Part shown: positions 11,621-23,209 of the stretch, one piece after another
Layout: every line of letters starts with the position of its first letter
How positions within the stretch are numbered: position 1 is the first letter of the stretch
Assembly (NCBI RefSeq): GCF_036669915.1
Contig: NC_089324.1
Location: 16,992,631-17,056,630, forward strand
Reading direction: 5' to 3'
Source: Pocillopora verrucosa
Taxonomy: Eukaryota > Cnidaria > Anthozoa > Scleractinia > Pocilloporidae
Length of the DNA: 64,000 nucleotides
Notes under the pieces: model-generated
What the model saw: the letters and a program-made list of their open reading frames with translations, nothing else
Databases searched by the model: none
Told to the model about the DNA's origin: nothing
Position numbers and translations under genes: made by a program

Positions 11621-12104
11621 TAAATGGCTTGAATTTTTGGCATTACAGCACCTGTAGTATCAAAATAAGATTAAGTAGAAACACATCTGTAATCGGGCTT
11701 CACTTTTTCAATGAAACTTGATTATTTTTTAATACAGTTTATATATATTATAATGACAAAACTGTGACAACTGTGCATCACTTCATATACAGCTATGAAA
11801 GTGTTTTATACCTACATGACAAGATGGAATGGTCAGCTGGAAATTTCCATATTTAATAGTTTACAAAAAATCTACAACACTTTATTCTTGTTTGTATAGC
11901 TAAGGTTAGAGTTAGTAAATCCTTTTCCTCTCATTAATCATTTTGCACCGATTTTCTTTTGACATTGCATAGTTTGATTTTAGAATTTTTTTGTCAAAAA
12001 TTCAGTGTCGCTTTTAAATTACTCTGTTTCCACATGTCTTTGCTTAAGAAGAATAAAAATAAATGAAAAGACATTTCCATGTCATTTTTGGTTATTTACA
12101 TCCA

Positions 12105-12185
12105 GGAATAGTTTGAGCCTCTAGCTCAGACACCTTGGGTAACCTAGTCCCTTGAATGGACAATAAAATGTATTGTATTGTATGA
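12105..12185 (+). mobile_element. Possible LINE 3' tail
   Basis: The stretch CTTGAATGGACAATAAAATG followed by TGTAT repeats resembles the 3' end of L2/CR1-type LINEs. No coding part is attached. Confidence 0.35.
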
Positions 12186-12458
12186 TTACCCACCCTGGTG
12201 AAGTTATAATCTTGCACTTTATGATTTGAAATTTCTGCATTTAAACCTTTGTTTATTACCAGCAGAATGATTCAAACCAATAGGTATAACTTGATCTGGC
12301 TTCCAAAACAATAGGAAAAGTAATTTTAACTAATACTTAAATTTTAAACTGGATCTTACTCCAGCATAATATTAGAAAACAAGATCTTATTTGTTAATAC
12401 CTGAAACAAGTGTTTTCATAAATATTACATCTGCAAACATCTTCGTAAACACAATGTA

Positions 12459-12645
12459 TTAACCCTTCAACTCCCAAGATCTCATTAGTAATTCTCCTTA
12501 CTGTCTGCCATGTAGTTCTTGTGATGTTAGTTTGGAGAATTTGGTATTGGATCAACTAAGAATCCCCTGATTAATATTTTTCTTTATTCTCAACACTCAT
12601 CTGCGTGATATTGTATTGATATTGTAAGGAGAAATTCTAGGTGTT
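12459..12645 (-). mobile_element. TTAACCC-type MITE, inverted, right end decayed
   Basis: Begins TTAACCCTTCAACTCCCA and carries the internal blocks of the family in reverse orientation. The distal inverted repeat is not preserved. Confidence 0.7.
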
Positions 12646-13364
12646 GTCATCCATAGATATTACATCTGCACACATCTACTTCCTAAATACAAAAATGCCA
12701 GTGTAACTTTCACTGTATTCCAGTTTATAGTCAGTATCAAGCTCATTTAAAATTGTAGGTAATTTTTTCTGCATTAAATAGGACTGTCTGGCTAATTGAG
12801 ACAAACTTGAATACCACAGATTCCCAATATTCATTATTAGAATGAGGTCATTTGCTGAAATGATTTCTTGTTTGGTGTTTTAAATGAAGCAGCACAAACT
12901 CATTTCAACACATTGTTGTCCAGCATTTTTTTCAAATACAAATTCATTAACTCGGCTATATGGTGCTGCTACTGTTTAGCTGGAATCAACATACAATGGG
13001 CGAGGGCCAGGGTTCTTTTCTCTATCTGTGCTCAGCTTAAATTTACAATAATTTTGCCACATGGGCTTGACTCTCGTAAAGACACATAACTTTGTTACAA
13101 GAAAACAGTGAGCCATACCGTCTACTTCAAGATTTTAAATTTATTAAACTTTACGTATTTTCTCAAAGGATTTAAGCTTACGATTCCTAACCTTAATATA
13201 ACAATGCATTTTGAAGACATAGTGAACTCGAACAAATACATTTGAAAACAAATTCTCTAACCTTTGTGCTCTTGTTCCTGAGATATTGTAGAGTTCGTGC
13301 TGGAATACTATTTGGTTCACGATCACGTCTTAAAATAGGATGACGCTTCTGAAGATGCTTTTTA

Positions 13365-14320
13365 TAAAGATTAACGATGACTTAAAACGTATATGTAGGT
13401 GGCTTCGGGCAAACCAACTGACTCTGAATGTTCAAAAATCCAAATTTTTGCTTATCGGTAGTAGTTCCCGCTTGAACAAAGTTGAGTCCATACTTATTTC
13501 GGCTGATGATACCCCTCTCGATAACGTAGATTCTTTTACTTACCTAGGCATTGTGATTAATAACCACTTCTCCTGGACTGACCACATTGATTATATTCGT
13601 AGTAAGGTCAGTAGAAAGTTAGGTCTTTTAAGGCGTATTAAATCTTGCCTCCCCCTCAACGCTAGAATTATGTTTTTCAATAGTTTCATTTTACCTATTT
13701 TTGACTATGGGGATATCATCTGGGGAGATCGCGGAAATGCGTCCTTAATGTCTGAGCTGCAAGTGTTGCAGAATAAGGCCGCTCGCCTCATTTTAGACTT
13801 ACCTGTTTATTTTTCCGCAACTGAGGCCCTAAAGAGACTTGGCTGGAAACCATTACTGCGTCGTAGAAAAGAACACCATGCCATCTTTATGTACAAATTA
13901 ATTAACAACCATTCATGTAATACTATTCCTGTCACATTTAATCGGGACTTTCATGGTTACAATACAAGATCGAGAAATGACGTTCGAAAATCCAGTGCCA
14001 CAAGAAGATGGGGTCATTGGTCGTCAGTTAACTTTAGCGCAGATGTATGGAATGGTTTAGACATCTCACTAAGAAATGCAAACTCACTGCCTGCCTTCAA
14101 ACGTGGCCTGTCTAAATTTAATTTTGAATTTTAATTTACCTTACTAGTATTACTCTTAGTTAATACTTTGTGATTAGTATTTTTAATTAGTTCTTAGATT
14201 TAGTTATTTGTTTTTTATTTGTAATTTATCTTTGTATTAGTATTTAATTTAAGAGGACCCTCCTGTAAACCACTTTTGTGACGCTGGCATCCTCATTAAA
14301 GATTATAGTATTAAGGTTTG
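13365..14320 (+). mobile_element. 5'-truncated CR1/L2-like LINE, RT C-terminal part
   Basis: The open frame ends at 14134 and encodes the thumb and C-terminal region of a non-LTR reverse transcriptase: motifs WLRANQLTLNVQKSKF, YLGIVIN, HIDYIRSKV, LPIFDYGDIIWG and LQNKAARLIL. Endonuclease and the catalytic palm are missing, as expected for 5' truncation on insertion. A 3' UTR of about 180 bp follows. The nominal start Met at 13340 lies at or before the truncation point and is not a real start. Confidence 0.85.
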
Positions 14321-14589
14321 ATAGCTCATTTTGTATAACATGGTTCCCGATAGGTTAACTAAAATGTTCGCTCGTAAATTGATCTTTCGTACGGCATGCG
14401 GACCGATCCGTTCCAAATATACTCAACTTCTTTTCGTGTGGGTCTACGGCGAACGGCGTGTTCGTTTCTGTGTAATTTCAGCTCCTTTGAAGTCATGGAA
14501 TCCGTGCAAACAAACAACAACTTCTTCCTACTATGTACTCAGCTGAGAGACCGCTCACTTGCCCTATTCCACGCATGCGCCAAAATGCT

Positions 14590-14754
14590 CCATTCTTTGA
14601 ACAATAGGGTCTTGAAACAACAATTTGATGCCGTACCATTCCTGCCCTTGTGTTATCTTTTTGACGGGCTTTCCCCTGATTCGTTGCGAACCCAAACAAA
14701 CGCTCAAAAACACAGATCGTAGTTCGATGTAGTTCGAAGGAAAAAATTCTAAAG
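14590..14754 (+). promoter_or_regulatory. 5' exon/promoter module 1, upstream of peptidase copy 2
   Basis: This matches the module in front of HEPN genes (compare 25240-25369, 32825-32941, 43015-43146, 48080-48187 and 63700-63838), including CGTTGCGAACCCA, GTTCGATGTAGTTCGAAGG and a donor at 14754/14755 (AAAG|GTAAG). It has no consistent reading frame across copies, so it is probably untranslated. Confidence 0.65.
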
Positions 14755-14879
14755 GTAAGACCCTTCATTCACCATTTTCTCTGCATTAGCTAATCGCCAA
14801 CTCTTCAATGAAATTTTTACTGAAGATCTGTTGAAGTCATGATGGCTTTTGTGACTGAGAAATTTATCGAATGAGTGCA

Positions 14880-15085
14880 ATTTAAGTCACAGGCGACTCA
14901 AGCTCACGTCTCTAGGGGAAGTGAACGATTAATTCAGGAAAGCGTCACGCGTTGTGTGACCAAGTGTTAAGTTGAGGAACCGTTGAAATTTGAACACATT
15001 CTAAGGAATACTTTGAGGAACGAAATATGGTCGATTTACAACGATTATTATTTCGAAATATGAACATTTTACACGTAAAATCAGT
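14880..15085 (+). repeat. Segment shared in inverted orientation with 42405-42600
   Basis: About 200 bp (including TATGGTCGATTTACAACGAT and TGACCAAGTGTTAAGTTGAG) is the diverged reverse complement of bases inside the hAT-like element at 40971-42835. It may be a solo fragment of that element or its source. Confidence 0.6.
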
Positions 15086-15555
15086 AAAATTTATTGTCCT
15101 AATATAATCAACCAATCAGACAGCGAGGTTAAACTAAAACAAAATTGAATATTCTGCGGGGTTTGCTGTGAGCACTTAAGCTTGGATTATTTTCTGGAAA
15201 CTTTGCCATCTTTACTCTTTTATGATTCGCTTCGCAGTCAATTTCACCGCATCTCCTCCCCTCTGCTAGCATTTTGGCAACAATTTTCTGTTCTTTATAT
15301 TGCTGTTCCCCCAGCTGTTTGATGGTACTTGATACTTTTGGATTGAGCTGAAAGTTTTTTTTTATCATGTGATTTGATTCATTTCCAATTATTTCTTTAT
15401 TATAATACGAATGACTCAAATAAGTGGTCTTGATTTGTATTTTGTTGCTACTGTGTCTTTTTTTCATCCTCATGGGTGAATAAGTTATGTTAACTGGGAT
15501 AAGTTCTACAAATGTGGAAAACTTGACCCGTTCTGAGACACTGTCTAACCTTTAA

Positions 15556-17328
15556 ATGATATTCCTTTTTCCAGAATTCCAAACTGGAGTTGTGCTTGCC
15601 TCAGATAAAGATTTTGCAGGAAGCCTTCTCTCACCCTTGGCTGCTGAGCATAACACAAACAACATTGTTGCTATGGCTATGGAGTTTGAAGCCAAGCACA
15701 GGGAATGTGTCCGTGTTTTAACATACACAAATGATGACCATGTCAAGGTTAAGTTTTATGTGTTTTCTGGAAAGTATGGCATACCTGAAACATTAAAAGC
15801 TGCTGCTAAAGATTTCTTTAAGGAGATGGATGTGAAACTTGAGTGGTTTGATCTTTACAAGGATGCAGATGAAATTCTGAAGATAAGATCTCTTGAGTAT
15901 TCATTTGGTATGCAGCAGGCATTGAATGACTCTCAAGTGAATGAAATTAACAAAATTATATCTGAAAGTCTCCATGTTCTTGTCAGGCATCGTAACATCA
16001 CTGCTGTGCAACCCTCACTTAAAATCACAAATTCTAAGCAGACAGGAACCCCTTGCATCACATTGTATGTTCTATGTAAAGGTGTCATCCCAGATGGTGA
16101 AGGTCCCTTCCCACTCACTCTTGGTTCTTACCCAGTGGATGTTGTGGATGGAATATGGTTCAGAACTTATGATCCTTGGCTGCCAAATAAAGCACAGGAA
16201 CAAGACGAGGTACTTTGTTTGGGAGCAAGTATTGGTGTGCAAGGAGAGGATGTAGCCGGAACCTTAGGTGCCATTGTGAAAGATGATGAAACCTTCTATG
16301 CACTGTCTTGTGATCATTTTATGAAACATGATGCAGAATCAGAGATAATTCATCCTGCACTGAATGATTATTTGAATTATCTAAATTACCATTTACAACA
16401 GTATGGATTGTGGATTAAGCACATCATTGACAAGGAAAGTTGCCACATACTGGCAGACAAGTTCTCATTTGGCCATATTTCAGGGTTGAAAGAATTGTTA
16501 AATAAATTTCAAGAGCTAAAAAGGATTAAAGAAAACCACCAACACCATGCAAGGGTGACAAAGAGGAAATTAGAAGCTTTAGAGCTGCATGAAAGAGCTT
16601 TTGAGAAAGGTTTGACACCACCCAGGGTCATAGCAAAATACTCTGTTGGCATCTCTGGTAATGTGACTTGGAATGATGGTCAACAATACTATGTTGATGC
16701 TGCCCTGGCTGAGTTGACTCCAGAAGAAGTTGATAGTTTAAGACAGAGTCAAACAGCTGAAATGATTGGAACAGGAGATCACCTAAGTGGGAAATGCAGT
16801 TCAAGACTAAAAGCCAGTGGGGAACTGTGCAAGAGTGGCCGAACCACAGGATTCACTAAGTCTGGTCGTCATGTGCAACCATCAATGTTTCTCAGTGCTT
16901 CCTTATATGAAGCAAATGCCCAAAATGAGGGTTTGGTCAGTGTGTTGAAACGTGTTAGACTCTGTCAAAGTTGTAAGGAAAAATCTGGAATTGGAGAGCA
17001 ATTGGTGTCTACTGCTGCTGCTTGTGACTCTTGTAAAAAAGACACAGCCACTCTATGTAAAAGTCTTTGGTTAAAGAACTGCTTGTGTATAGATCATCCA
17101 TTTGGTCATGGTTATGCAAAAGTGTTTGCAACTGAAGGAGATTCTGGAGCAGTACTCTTTGAAAGAATTGAAGATAGAAATCTTGAAGCTTTTGGCATTA
17201 TCTTTGGTGAGCATCGAAATTCATATAAACTTTGTGCTTTAGCCACACCAATGCAAATTGCTCTTGAAAGCTTATCCAGAAAGATCTCCGAGGACACCAA
17301 CTTGAGACTGCTTTCAAATTATGAGTAA
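15556..17328 (+). CDS. Trypsin-like serine peptidase (copy 2)
   Basis: Open frame of 590 aa, near-identical to copy 1 from VMAMEFEAKHREC onward but without TPRs. A strong acceptor (TTTTTCCAG) sits at about 15568-15576, so the real exon probably starts at about 15577 and the ATG at 15556 lies in the polypyrimidine tract; initiation may be at 15673 (MAMEFEAK) or in an upstream exon. The unique N-terminal part reads EFQTGVVLASDKDFAGS. The catalytic triad is intact: His254 (in LSCDHFM, so only the second His of the copy 1 HH pair is needed), Asp381 (VDAALAEL) and Ser530 (GDSGA). The two CxxC motifs are conserved. The module at 14590-14754 could supply a non-coding first exon. Function and substrate are unknown. 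Confidence 0.8.
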   Translation: MIFLFPEFQTGVVLASDKDFAGSLLSPLAAEHNTNNIVAMAMEFEAKHRECVRVLTYTNDDHVKVKFYVFSGKYGIPETLKAAAKDFFKEMDVKLEWFDLYKDADEILKIRSLEYSFGMQQALNDSQVNEINKIISESLHVLVRHRNITAVQPSLKITNSKQTGTPCITLYVLCKGVIPDGEGPFPLTLGSYPVDVVDGIWFRTYDPWLPNKAQEQDEVLCLGASIGVQGEDVAGTLGAIVKDDETFYALSCDHFMKHDAESEIIHPALNDYLNYLNYHLQQYGLWIKHIIDKESCHILADKFSFGHISGLKELLNKFQELKRIKENHQHHARVTKRKLEALELHERAFEKGLTPPRVIAKYSVGISGNVTWNDGQQYYVDAALAELTPEEVDSLRQSQTAEMIGTGDHLSGKCSSRLKASGELCKSGRTTGFTKSGRHVQPSMFLSASLYEANAQNEGLVSVLKRVRLCQSCKEKSGIGEQLVSTAAACDSCKKDTATLCKSLWLKNCLCIDHPFGHGYAKVFATEGDSGAVLFERIEDRNLEAFGIIFGEHRNSYKLCALATPMQIALESLSRKISEDTNLRLLSNYE

Positions 17329-19084
17329 AAATGAAACTTTAATTGATGTATTTATGCTTATTGCTGATCAAAGTTTGTATTCGTGAATTTTTTTTTGAGT
17401 GGGGAGGGGAGGTTACACCTTTCAAATGCTAAGGACTAATGCCGTTCCCACTTCAACAAACCATCCCACAACTGTACATATAAGAAGAAAAAATTTACAA
17501 AGAACAACAAAGAATTTTTGATCGTAGAGAAATGGACCCCATTGGTTCCCAGCATTTCTTTTGAGATATATCCGAGATCTAGTCGAAATCTCAGGAGGAA
17601 AAAAATCTGCATTGAATGATAATTGTATTACTTTTGAACAGATTTTATGGCAAAGTTGAGATTACAACAACTTTTTTTAAAACAACTTTATTTAAATAAT
17701 AGCATATATAATATATTATTATTAAAAAAAAAGTTATAGAAGGGAGGAACTTAATCCTCATTGTAAACCATACCCCAGACATAAATATTTAATACTATGC
17801 AATATACATAATTATACACACTGGAACATTTTACATACAAGCATGTATCAATATAAATATAAAATTGAAGTAAAGAAGACATATCTAAGATAAAAATTCT
17901 GTTGAAACGATGAATAATTAAATGATGTATAATATATAGAATAAGTTAATTTTGTACTTATAGGCGTGGTTAAATAATGTTGATTTTAGAGCTTTCTTAA
18001 AAGTATTCATCGATTACAAAATTGCCTCAGCCTTTATTAAGAGATCGCCTTCGTTACTAAACGCTGCAGATGTCACAAAATGCCGCTGCCGATGTCACAA
18101 AATGCCGCTGCCGATGTCACAAAATGCGTAGGTTATTATAAAATGCGTAGGTTATTACAAAATGCATCGTTTTTACAAAATTACAAAAAATCGCTGCACA
18201 GCGCGATCGTAAATCATTAATTTTGTATTTGTTAACTAGGTGACTAGAAGAAGTTGACGTGAAAAGTCATCAATCTCGCGCCTTCTCTTCTGCTCTCAAA
18301 TCACGTTTTTCTTTATATCTCCAAAAGTGAAAAAGATACCTAAATAAAAATTTTGGAAATTTTTAGATCTTTGTGTTTATTTAGCAGGAATAAAATAATG
18401 ATTTTCAGGAAATTGAAAAAAAGTAACATTTTTTCCCTTCTGTGATACGTTAATAACCTTGTAACTGCTTCATCTGAGCGTTGCATTGCACGGGGAGAGG
18501 GTCATTGGAAAATCTCTATCCTTACTACTACATGCGAATTATTAATAGCGATTAGACGAACCCTCAGTGTCCAACCTTTCCAAGTGTATACAGAAGTAAC
18601 GATGCGGTTCGTGTTAACCTTTTTTTTTCCCCAAAAGTGACAAGCATCTAATTTCTCCTTGCTGTATCACCCCTTAAACACATCGTGATGAAGGTCACGA
18701 GAATAAAGGAAAAAAAATTCACCTCATCAACACCTTAGGAAATGTACAGGAAATAGTATGGAGAATATGCCTACTGATGTTGGGGTGTAAGGGCACTAAG
18801 GCAGTTAATTAAATACCATGGATGATCTTATGCTGTCACGTATTCAGTGATGAAACAAACATGGTCAATGTATATAGTGCCAAGCCCTTTCCTTTACTAC
18901 CCAGTCGATCTTCTCCTTGAGGGGACATTTTATTTATGGACCAAGATTCTGTTAACAGTTCTAACCGTTTCTTAATTTGCTCAGAGACAGTGCTTACGAA
19001 TTCAACGTCTCTTTCGATGCAGAAATCTCACTGAAATTTGAATCATCGTCTGTGAAACTGACGGTTATTCACTCGTTCTTTTAA
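17329..19084. other. 3' flank of copy 2 with a 1-kb segment absent from copy 1
   Basis: Bases 17640-18000 and 19010-19084 align with 9950-10400, but 18001-19009 has no counterpart there. That extra segment holds a tandem repeat near 18065-18125 (TGCCGCTGCCGATGTCACAA-type unit) and a diverged MITE at about 18617-18810. No gene is seen. Confidence 0.65.
18617..18810. mobile_element. Diverged TTAACC-type MITE
   Basis: It starts GTTAACC, ends near GTTAATT, and shares the TTTCTCCTTGCTGTATC and GAGAATAAAGG blocks with the family. Confidence 0.45.
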
Positions 19085-19254
19085 AATGGCGGTTGCTCCA
19101 AAACCAAATGAAATACCCCGTTTGACGAGTAGTAGAGATAATTTCCACCGTGTTTCTTGACTGTTAATAAGTGGAGGAGCCGAACGTTTGACAGTAGGTG
19201 TCCATCAGTTTCTCTTCCAACAATATTGAAAAATCAAGCTATAAAAAAGCTGCT

Positions 19255-19262
19255 CAAAGCAG
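19255..19262 (+). repeat. Left target-site duplication CAAAGCAG
   Basis: Eight bases identical to 23520-23527. Removing the element and one copy restores continuous homology to the HEPN exon. Confidence 0.9.
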
Positions 19263-19300
19263 GGGTTATCCTCGGTGTAAAAACCTCACAACTGACGTCA
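19263..19300 (+). repeat. Left terminal inverted repeat of the transposon
   Basis: 38 bp, matching the reverse complement of 23482-23519 at 37 positions. The mismatch is at position 3. Confidence 0.9.
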
Positions 19301-19324
19301 CAGCATCTATGACAGCCAGGGCTT

Positions 19325-19790
19325 GATCGCTAATGAATGGATCAGTAGATCAATGGATCGATGGAAGATCAGTATGGATCACTAGATCAATGGATCACTA
19401 GATCGATGGATCGCTAGATCGGTAGATCGATGGATCAGTAGGTCGATGGATCGGTAGATCGATGGATCAGTAGATGGATCGGTAGATCAATGGATCGGTA
19501 GATCGATGGATCAGTAGATGGATCGGTAGATCGATGGATCGGTAGATCGATGGATCGGTAGATCGATGGATCGGTAGATCGATGGATCGGTAGATCGATG
19601 GATCGCTAGATCGATGGATCGCTAGATCGATGGATCGGTAGATCGCTGGATCGGTAGATCGATGGATCGATGGATCGGTAGATCGATGGATCGGTAGATC
19701 GATGGATCGATGGATCAGTGGATCAGTAGATCAATGGATCAGTAGATCGATGGATCGCTAGATCAGTAGATCAGTGGATCAGTAGGGTAC
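19325..19790 (+). repeat. Left subterminal array of 16-bp unit GATCGATGGATCGGTA
   Basis: More than 25 imperfect units; variants replace CGGTA with CAGTA or CGCTA. Each unit carries two GATC sites. The opposite array at 23210-23460 is in inverted orientation. Confidence 0.95.
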
Positions 19791-20997
19791 ACTATATCTT
19801 CAGAGGGCTACTTTTTGTTGAAAATTTGTCTCCCCACTGAAAGTGAAAATCTAACATTACCAAAAAAGGAAAGCAAAATCTTAAAACGCGCACGAGATAT
19901 TTCGAAAAAAAGGGGTTTTATATAAAATTTTTATATAAAAGTTAATAGAATATGGATAGGTGCCATATTCCTCACAGTGCCTTGACTCCCGGGCGAACTT
20001 TCCGTGCGAAATGTCCTCGTGCAGGGAGCTCTTATTCCGAGAACTCATAAGCATTTCTTTTGGTTACATGCGATTTCACTACGTGGCTCTTCAATTGTCT
20101 TTACTTAAAGTTGACTACACTGAGATCATGAAACGAGTTCTAAAGAATAGAGAAAAGTCCTTGCGCAGCGAAAAAATGAACGCAAAAGGGAATGCTAGTT
20201 CGACAGTGTCTTGGGTGTTGTTTGGTTTGATCAACCTTCAAACGTGCAACTCGAAGAAAACACGTATAATGAAACTCAACCGTATTTTTCGTCTGCTTAT
20301 TTTCCCATTGCGATCGCCAGGTGAACTTTATAATTAGGAGAACGTGACTGTCACACCATTGGAATTGCTTGGCTGGTGGCATGTCATGTTGACATACATC
20401 TCAGGTGAAGGCGTGACATGTGTAGAATCGACAGATTTTAATGAAATTTGGCCTGAAAATTCATTAAACATCAAACAATAAAAGCGTGTCGGGGATTAGC
20501 TTTAATTTAGATATTTCTCATTTTACGGCCGCAAACGCCACAGGGTCGGCAAATTATCCGCTACAAAAACTTTGCGTGTCTATAAAAAGATAACCAATAA
20601 GAAACCAGAGAAATCCTGACACACATTTAGAGACTGATCCTTGCTGATTGATACTGTGCAGTACTTTTGAAGAAGCGATGGTGTTTGATACCTGATTAAT
20701 TCAGCGGAATGTCAATCGATCTTTTTCTGTTTACTGGCTTCTAACTTCTTAAAGAAGGCTCTGCATACATAGTGGATATTTTTTTTCGAAATCTGCAGTT
20801 CATAACCTTTCTATTGATATATAGTTTGTGGTAGTTAACTTCGAAACAACACGCGTACGATTTTTTTTCGAAGGACCCGCGAAGGTATTGTGTCAGCTTA
20901 ACGTGACAAAAACATCACACGAACCAATCAAAAGGTGAGATTCCCACGTGTATTTTGTTTGGAGTTTTCCCTGAGAGCGTCTTTCATTTCGCGCACA

Positions 20998-22838
20998 ATG
21001 GCTGCTGTTGGAGGATTTGGAGAGGTAAATTCAGTAAGCGATCTTGAGAAAAAGCTTGCCGAAAGCCACATTCCATGGGACGAAATTGCTCCGGCCCACA
21101 TTCACGAATGGCTGAAAGTATACTCGAAAAGCCACGGTACCTCACCGGTGCTACTCTTGGCTGGAATATTGCCATGCACTAGTGCATTAATTGGCAACAC
21201 CACAGTAAAGCTGCTTGATTCCTTTCAAGAGAAGGGAAATCTGTTTATGTTGGGCCTGGCTCCATCCGGAGCTGGAAAAACCCCCGCCTGCAACATTGGA
21301 TGCGTGGGACCGTTAATTTCGCATTTGGAGCTACGAATTGATCGAAGCATTCTGCTTGACGAAACGTCGTCGAATGGTCTCTTTAACCATTTTGTGAACT
21401 TCCAAAAAAGTGCCGCCGGGGAATGTGTTCCCGTCTTGTGCATTGATGAAGGTTATACCTTCCTGAGCAAACTGATTTCAACGTCGAAGTCAGCATCGCA
21501 TACTTGTCTGACAATGGAGCGTATGTGCAAGCTGTACGACGGCGATTATTGGTATTCCGTTAAGGGCAAATGAAAGCGGGTGGGCGTTCAGAGTGCGCGT
21601 ATGAGTATGGCGACCTTCACAACACCTCGAAGGTTTTTGACTGAAATATGGCCAAACGTTGTCGCTTGCCGCAACGGACTTGCGGATCGCGTCTTAATTA
21701 TGTACCAGGATCGCCACCAAATGGAAATTGAAGAGATGGAACAGTGTTCCTCTGATATCCAGCAAGGTCCATTGAAAGGCTTAGGGACGGTGTATGAACA
21801 TATCTACACAGAGCACCACCAGGAAAACCCTGTCGAATACACATTAACTGCAACCGCCCGCGAGCTGTACATAAAATACTGCAAGGGGAAGACCAATATG
21901 CCATCTTCAGTCGGTGCGTTTAATCCTGAGTGCAACGCCAAAACAGGGAAAAACGCCCTCAGGTTGGCCCTAAATCTTCACGTGCTATGGCATCGTCTTG
22001 ACAAGGCCTTAAATCAACTTGCTGGACCAACCCCAACGACAATCAGCGAAAGCACCATGAACATGGCCTTGACTCTGCACGACACCCTTCTCGCTTTCGG
22101 AGGAGTTGCTGAAGCAGTAAGTGTTCATTTCTTTTTTATTTGTCGAACTCAATCGGACATTGCATTATTTCTGAACTCTTAATCTTTGGTAAAACTGGTT
22201 TTCAAAATCAAGTTCTTGGAGGCTCCAATTAATTCTGTATACCCGGGATTGTAGCACGTGTTTTTAGTACACGCAGAAATTCAGGAATGCATTCAGATGC
22301 ACTGTCGCTTAGCCTTGAATACGTAGTAAAAGACTCCCTAGCATTTCAGCTTTAACGTAAAGGAAGGCGAAGATCATGTTTCAAAGTCTGCAGTTTTCAT
22401 TCCTAGACCAAGTTATGACGAGAAGATTTTCCACCGTAACTTTTGAATCCTTGGACAAAATCCACGGATTGAGTTCGATTTGGTTCGATTTTCGAATGTT
22501 CGATTGAAGGGGCTAGGTCACGCTATTTTAGGTAATTTTACAAAATTTAATTTTGTTAATTACGAGCTCCAAAATTTTTCTGTTGTTTTCTTTTATGACA
22601 GTGTTTGCAGTTGAAACAAGGGGCTTCAGCAATACGTCTGGAAGTCTCGAAAGAAGACATAAAGAAGAAAATTCTATGCTTACCTGGGCCGTTTTGCAGT
22701 GCAAAACGCGTCTACAACAGTTTTTCTTCAAGTTCGCGACCCAGCCCTCAAGTCACAGAACAGTGTTTTCAAGCGATCGCTTACTGGCCAGCATTAAGTA
22801 TGCCTCAAGTATGTCATGATACGTTATGGTTATGGTAG
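20998..22838 (+). pseudogene. Transposon-borne P-loop ATPase, DUF3987-like, one nonsense codon
   Basis: Start chosen at ATG 20998 (MAAVGGFGEV), because this Met opens the alignable, non-transposon-like protein; the frame is open back to 20935. Exon 1 (20998-22116) has a Walker A at residues 88-95 (APSGAGKT), a Walker B-like VLCIDEG with Asp150-Glu151, and a downstream segment with RMSMATFTTPRRF. An in-frame TGA at 21571-21573 interrupts it, with the same frame continuing to a good donor (GCA|GTAAGT) at 22116. Exon 2 (about 22611-22838) continues in phase with VSKEDIKKKILCLPGP and CFQAIAYWP. The layout resembles the primase/helicase-associated DUF3987 family, an assignment made from motifs only. 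Without the stop it would be close to 450 aa. It may be inactive or may need readthrough. Confidence 0.65.
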
Positions 22839-23209
22839 GACAGAGAAGGACTAGCTCTGGAAAATGTAACAGCGGATCCCACAACAAGACATCTGGTACC
22901 AGAAAAGCACTGGGGGAATCACCAACTGCATTCTTGACACGCGTTCCACGAGGAATTGCACGAACAGGCCCACTTGAGAAGCAGATGACTTGTCTGTTGC
23001 TATTTTCAATGACAAGCCGAATAAATTCTTTTGTTTCCTTATTTACCTTGACTAAAGAACTCCGAGTCGTAAGACAAACCAAGAAAAACTGTGAAAACCA
23101 TAGCTCTAGCACTTTGGCCGTGACCGCCATGTTTTCTACCGGAACTCTTTACCAGGACAAACAGAGAGACCTCTTCCCCAGGCTGATTTCCTCCAGTATT
23201 TCTACCCGT

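Larger units (their letters stand above)
9875..13364. other. 3' flank of peptidase copy 1, repeat-rich
   Basis: Bases 9875-10320 match 17329-18000 behind copy 2, so the duplication includes the 3' flank. A HEPN relic (10404-10495), three MITEs (10625, 11411 and 12459) and a LINE-tail-like stretch (about 12105-12185) follow. The rest shows no gene. Confidence 0.6.

Noticed and set aside
19338-19790. CRISPR-like array of short repeats
   Set aside because: The units are directly adjacent with no unique spacers, and the DNA is eukaryotic.
22753-23130. 125-aa minus-strand frame inside the transposon
   Set aside because: It overlaps the plus-strand second ATPase exon and has no recognisable domain; the plus strand has matching splice phase.
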